A stretch of 64,000 nucleotides of DNA from NCBI GenBank assembly GCA_013365325.1, contig JABVXV010000131.1, positions 27,038-91,037 of the forward strand, given 5' to 3'. Below are positions 62,097 to 64,000 of the stretch, one piece after another. Both the position numbers and the translations under genes were made by a program. This stretch comes from Dipetalonema caudispina (Eukaryota > Nematoda > Chromadorea > Rhabditida > Onchocercidae). Position 1 is the stretch's first letter, and each line of letters starts with the position of its first letter. The notes under the pieces were generated by a model. It worked only from the letters and a program-made list of their open reading frames with translations, did not search any database and was not told the DNA's origin.

Positions 62097-64000
62097 TTAC
62101 AGATTGCAATCATTAGCAATATTAAGTAACAAATGCATAAATGATGAACCACCGGTACCCATTTTAGATTTTCCTTTCGCTGGTAAAACGATAAATTTCG
62201 TTACCTAAAATATATGATTAATTAATTAATGATACAATTTTTTTTTTTTTTTTTTTTTTTAGATAGACCTAAAAATATATCATAGCGTAAATTTAGCTTA
62301 CCACACTTATATGTATTTCGCGAAATTTCTTCACAGCAAGAACAGCTTTATCATAACCGGAAACATTTCGTAAATTCGGAATTTTGGCAGCATTTTCTCG
62401 AACCCAAGCAATAAATTCACGATGCTTTGGTAGCATATATTCACGATGATGTGCCAAAAATGTTTCTATATCATTTGCATGTTTAATTCCAAGAAATTCA
62501 TCAATAACATGAAATGTTGAACTTTGTGCTGCTGAACCTCCACTAAGCGGTTGTGGTCCCAAATTTTCTTTTCCTAAATTTATAAATTCATTATCGAAAA
62601 TATTTCTTATATCAAATAGTTTGTTTAGAGAAAATTTTTAAACATATAAATTTACCATTACAAAATTAAAAATCCCATTTTAATTAGCTAATTTTAATTT
62701 AATTAAGTTATCTTTTAACTAAAATTAATATAAATTATGAAAAAATTACAAGTAATGAAAAAAAAAAATGTAAAAAAATATTTATTACCCTCAAATACGA
62801 TACCACCTTGTTTTGCCAATGCATTTTGGGTATAACCGGATAGAAAATGACGAAAACCATTGTAGAAAACATCTGGTGGAACATATTCCTCCATACGCTA
62901 TACAAATATTTTTTCATTAAATTTTTGAACAAAATTAAAATAAAACTTCTTCACCTTTTTCAAATTTTTTTTTTCACTTTTCCACTTATTTATTATTAAT
63001 TTTGAGCTAAAAAAAAAAAAAAAAGCAACCACTATATGCTAAAATATTCTATCCTAAGATCTAATTTTCTTAAGGGATAAACAAAGATTAAGCAATAAAT
63101 CATAACCTGATCTGAAATGATTTTCGATATTTCAGATGAACTTCAAGGTTAACTGTTTTAAGTCTTTAATGATCCAATTAAAGATAGATAAGACTAAACT
63201 TTATTAATTAATACCATATACCTTCTTCAATAGGTTCATATTCAACTTTTTTCGGTAATATGATACCGTCTAATTTAATCTAATATGATTTACAAAGTAC
63301 AGTATAACATCGAACCTGAATGGTACTTGTTGCCTTTGTTACCGAATTATAAATATGTTGCATTGTTGATTCTTCAATTTTACCATGCAAACATGCACTT
63401 GCAATTGCGCACATTGCTTCAGCTAATTCCGTTTCTATCTGTATAATTGTAATGATAAAATAAAAAGCTAAATTTTTGTTTATTACAAAATATTTGCTTT
63501 TCTGGACTAACCTGAGCAGTAAGTGTAAAAAACCATCGATTACCAGGATGTTGAATAAATCGGAATGTAATGATATCAATCATTGCAGCATCGAAAACTA
63601 TCATTTCTTGTATTGGTTTCCAATTAGCTAAACAAGCTGATGCATGACAAACTATCGGTTTCAAACCTAAGCGATTGCATACATCGAACAATGGTAATGA
63701 AATATTTGCTGGAATGGTTAATCGAGCCTGAAAATTTTTAGTAATCAATTTAAAAGTTTGAAAAATTGTATTAATCAAGCTAAAGGTTTGACGAATTTTA
63801 TCCATTTGATAAAAAGTTATAATGTAAGATGTTACAATATATATTTGTATCCATAATATTCTAACACTTACTAAATATCATAAATATTGTTGAAAAATAA
63901 ATAAGCTTGTCAATAATTACCTTATCAGGTCCATCTTGCCAAACGTATCCGGCTGCTAAAGTGACCAACAGAAGATGAGCTAAGCGTAATTCATTAGTTG
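62097..64000 (-). CDS. IDO: Indoleamine 2,3-dioxygenase-like protein, 3' portion (partial)
   Basis: Six exons: 64000-63921 (cut by the window edge), 63727-63512, 63438-63316, 62897-62789, 62573-62302 and 62204-62097 (TAA). Phases agree, giving about 302 residues of the C-terminal three quarters. IDO features in order: A-G-Y-V-W-Q; NISLPLFDVCNRLGLKPIVC then ANWKP; VPPDVFYNGFRHFLSGY; a glycine-rich SGGSAAQSS; a region ending MLPKHREFI, whose His aligns with the proximal heme ligand of IDO; and FIVLPAKGKSKMGTGGSSFM. IDO opens the indole ring of tryptophan to form N-formylkynurenine, the first step of the kynurenine pathway. The enzyme is cytosolic and heme-dependent. The start codon lies off the right edge. 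Confidence 0.92.

Noticed and set aside
62103..62285. Two plus-strand exons (with INDEPPVPILDFPFA) that splice in phase to a stop
   Set aside because: They overlap the last IDO exon on the other strand, whose translation (FIVLPAKGKSKMGTGG) clearly matches the family. The plus reading is a shadow.

Overview
The window is AT-rich (roughly 70 percent by eye) and holds protein genes broken into short exons with nematode-style TTTCAG acceptors and GT donors. The gene set (IFT52/OSM-6, CAP-G, PUF60/RNP-6, BAG1, INTS12, HINT3, BTBD9, IDO, acid lipases), two probable spliced-leader acceptors just upstream of start codons, and a piece of a Rickettsiales-type nusA gene inside an intron all point to a parasitic, probably filarial, nematode that has or had Wolbachia. 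I cannot name the species. All exon coordinates were read by eye from splice signals, reading-frame phase and remembered family features; no search was run.

Layout. 221-3248 (+): last eight exons of a BTBD9-like gene with two discoidin-like (F5/8 type C) domains. 8977-4697 (-): complete 12-exon IFT52. 13444-9835 (-) and 18558-15067 (-): two tandem acid-lipase paralogues with near-identical exon structure. 18559-22250: AT-rich intergenic DNA, followed by a broken coding remnant. 32922-23496 (-): condensin subunit CAP-G in 23 exons. 34382-40008 (+): a 13-exon protein with BTB-like segments whose third intron carries the bacterial nusA fragment. 42909-41423 (-): HINT3. 50243-44356 (-): PUF60/RNP-6. 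53922-51488 (-): BAG1. 58197-55694 (-): INTS12. 59594-61514 (+): an orphan EGF-like, single-pass membrane protein whose first exon is not resolved. 64000-62097 (-): 3' part of an indoleamine 2,3-dioxygenase gene that runs off the right edge.

Functional links between neighbours are limited. Most are independent housekeeping genes: cilia (IFT52), chromosome condensation (CAP-G), splicing (PUF60), chaperone control (BAG1), snRNA 3' processing (INTS12) and tryptophan degradation (IDO). HINT3, PUF60, BAG1 and INTS12 lie head to tail on the minus strand. The two lipases are a local duplication.

The standout observation is the bacterial NusA S1-domain fragment (35522 to about 35790) inside an intron of an apparently intact nematode gene. 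It is best explained as an endosymbiont-to-nucleus transfer. It carries one frame-shifting extra base and reaches to within a few bases of the host splice acceptor.
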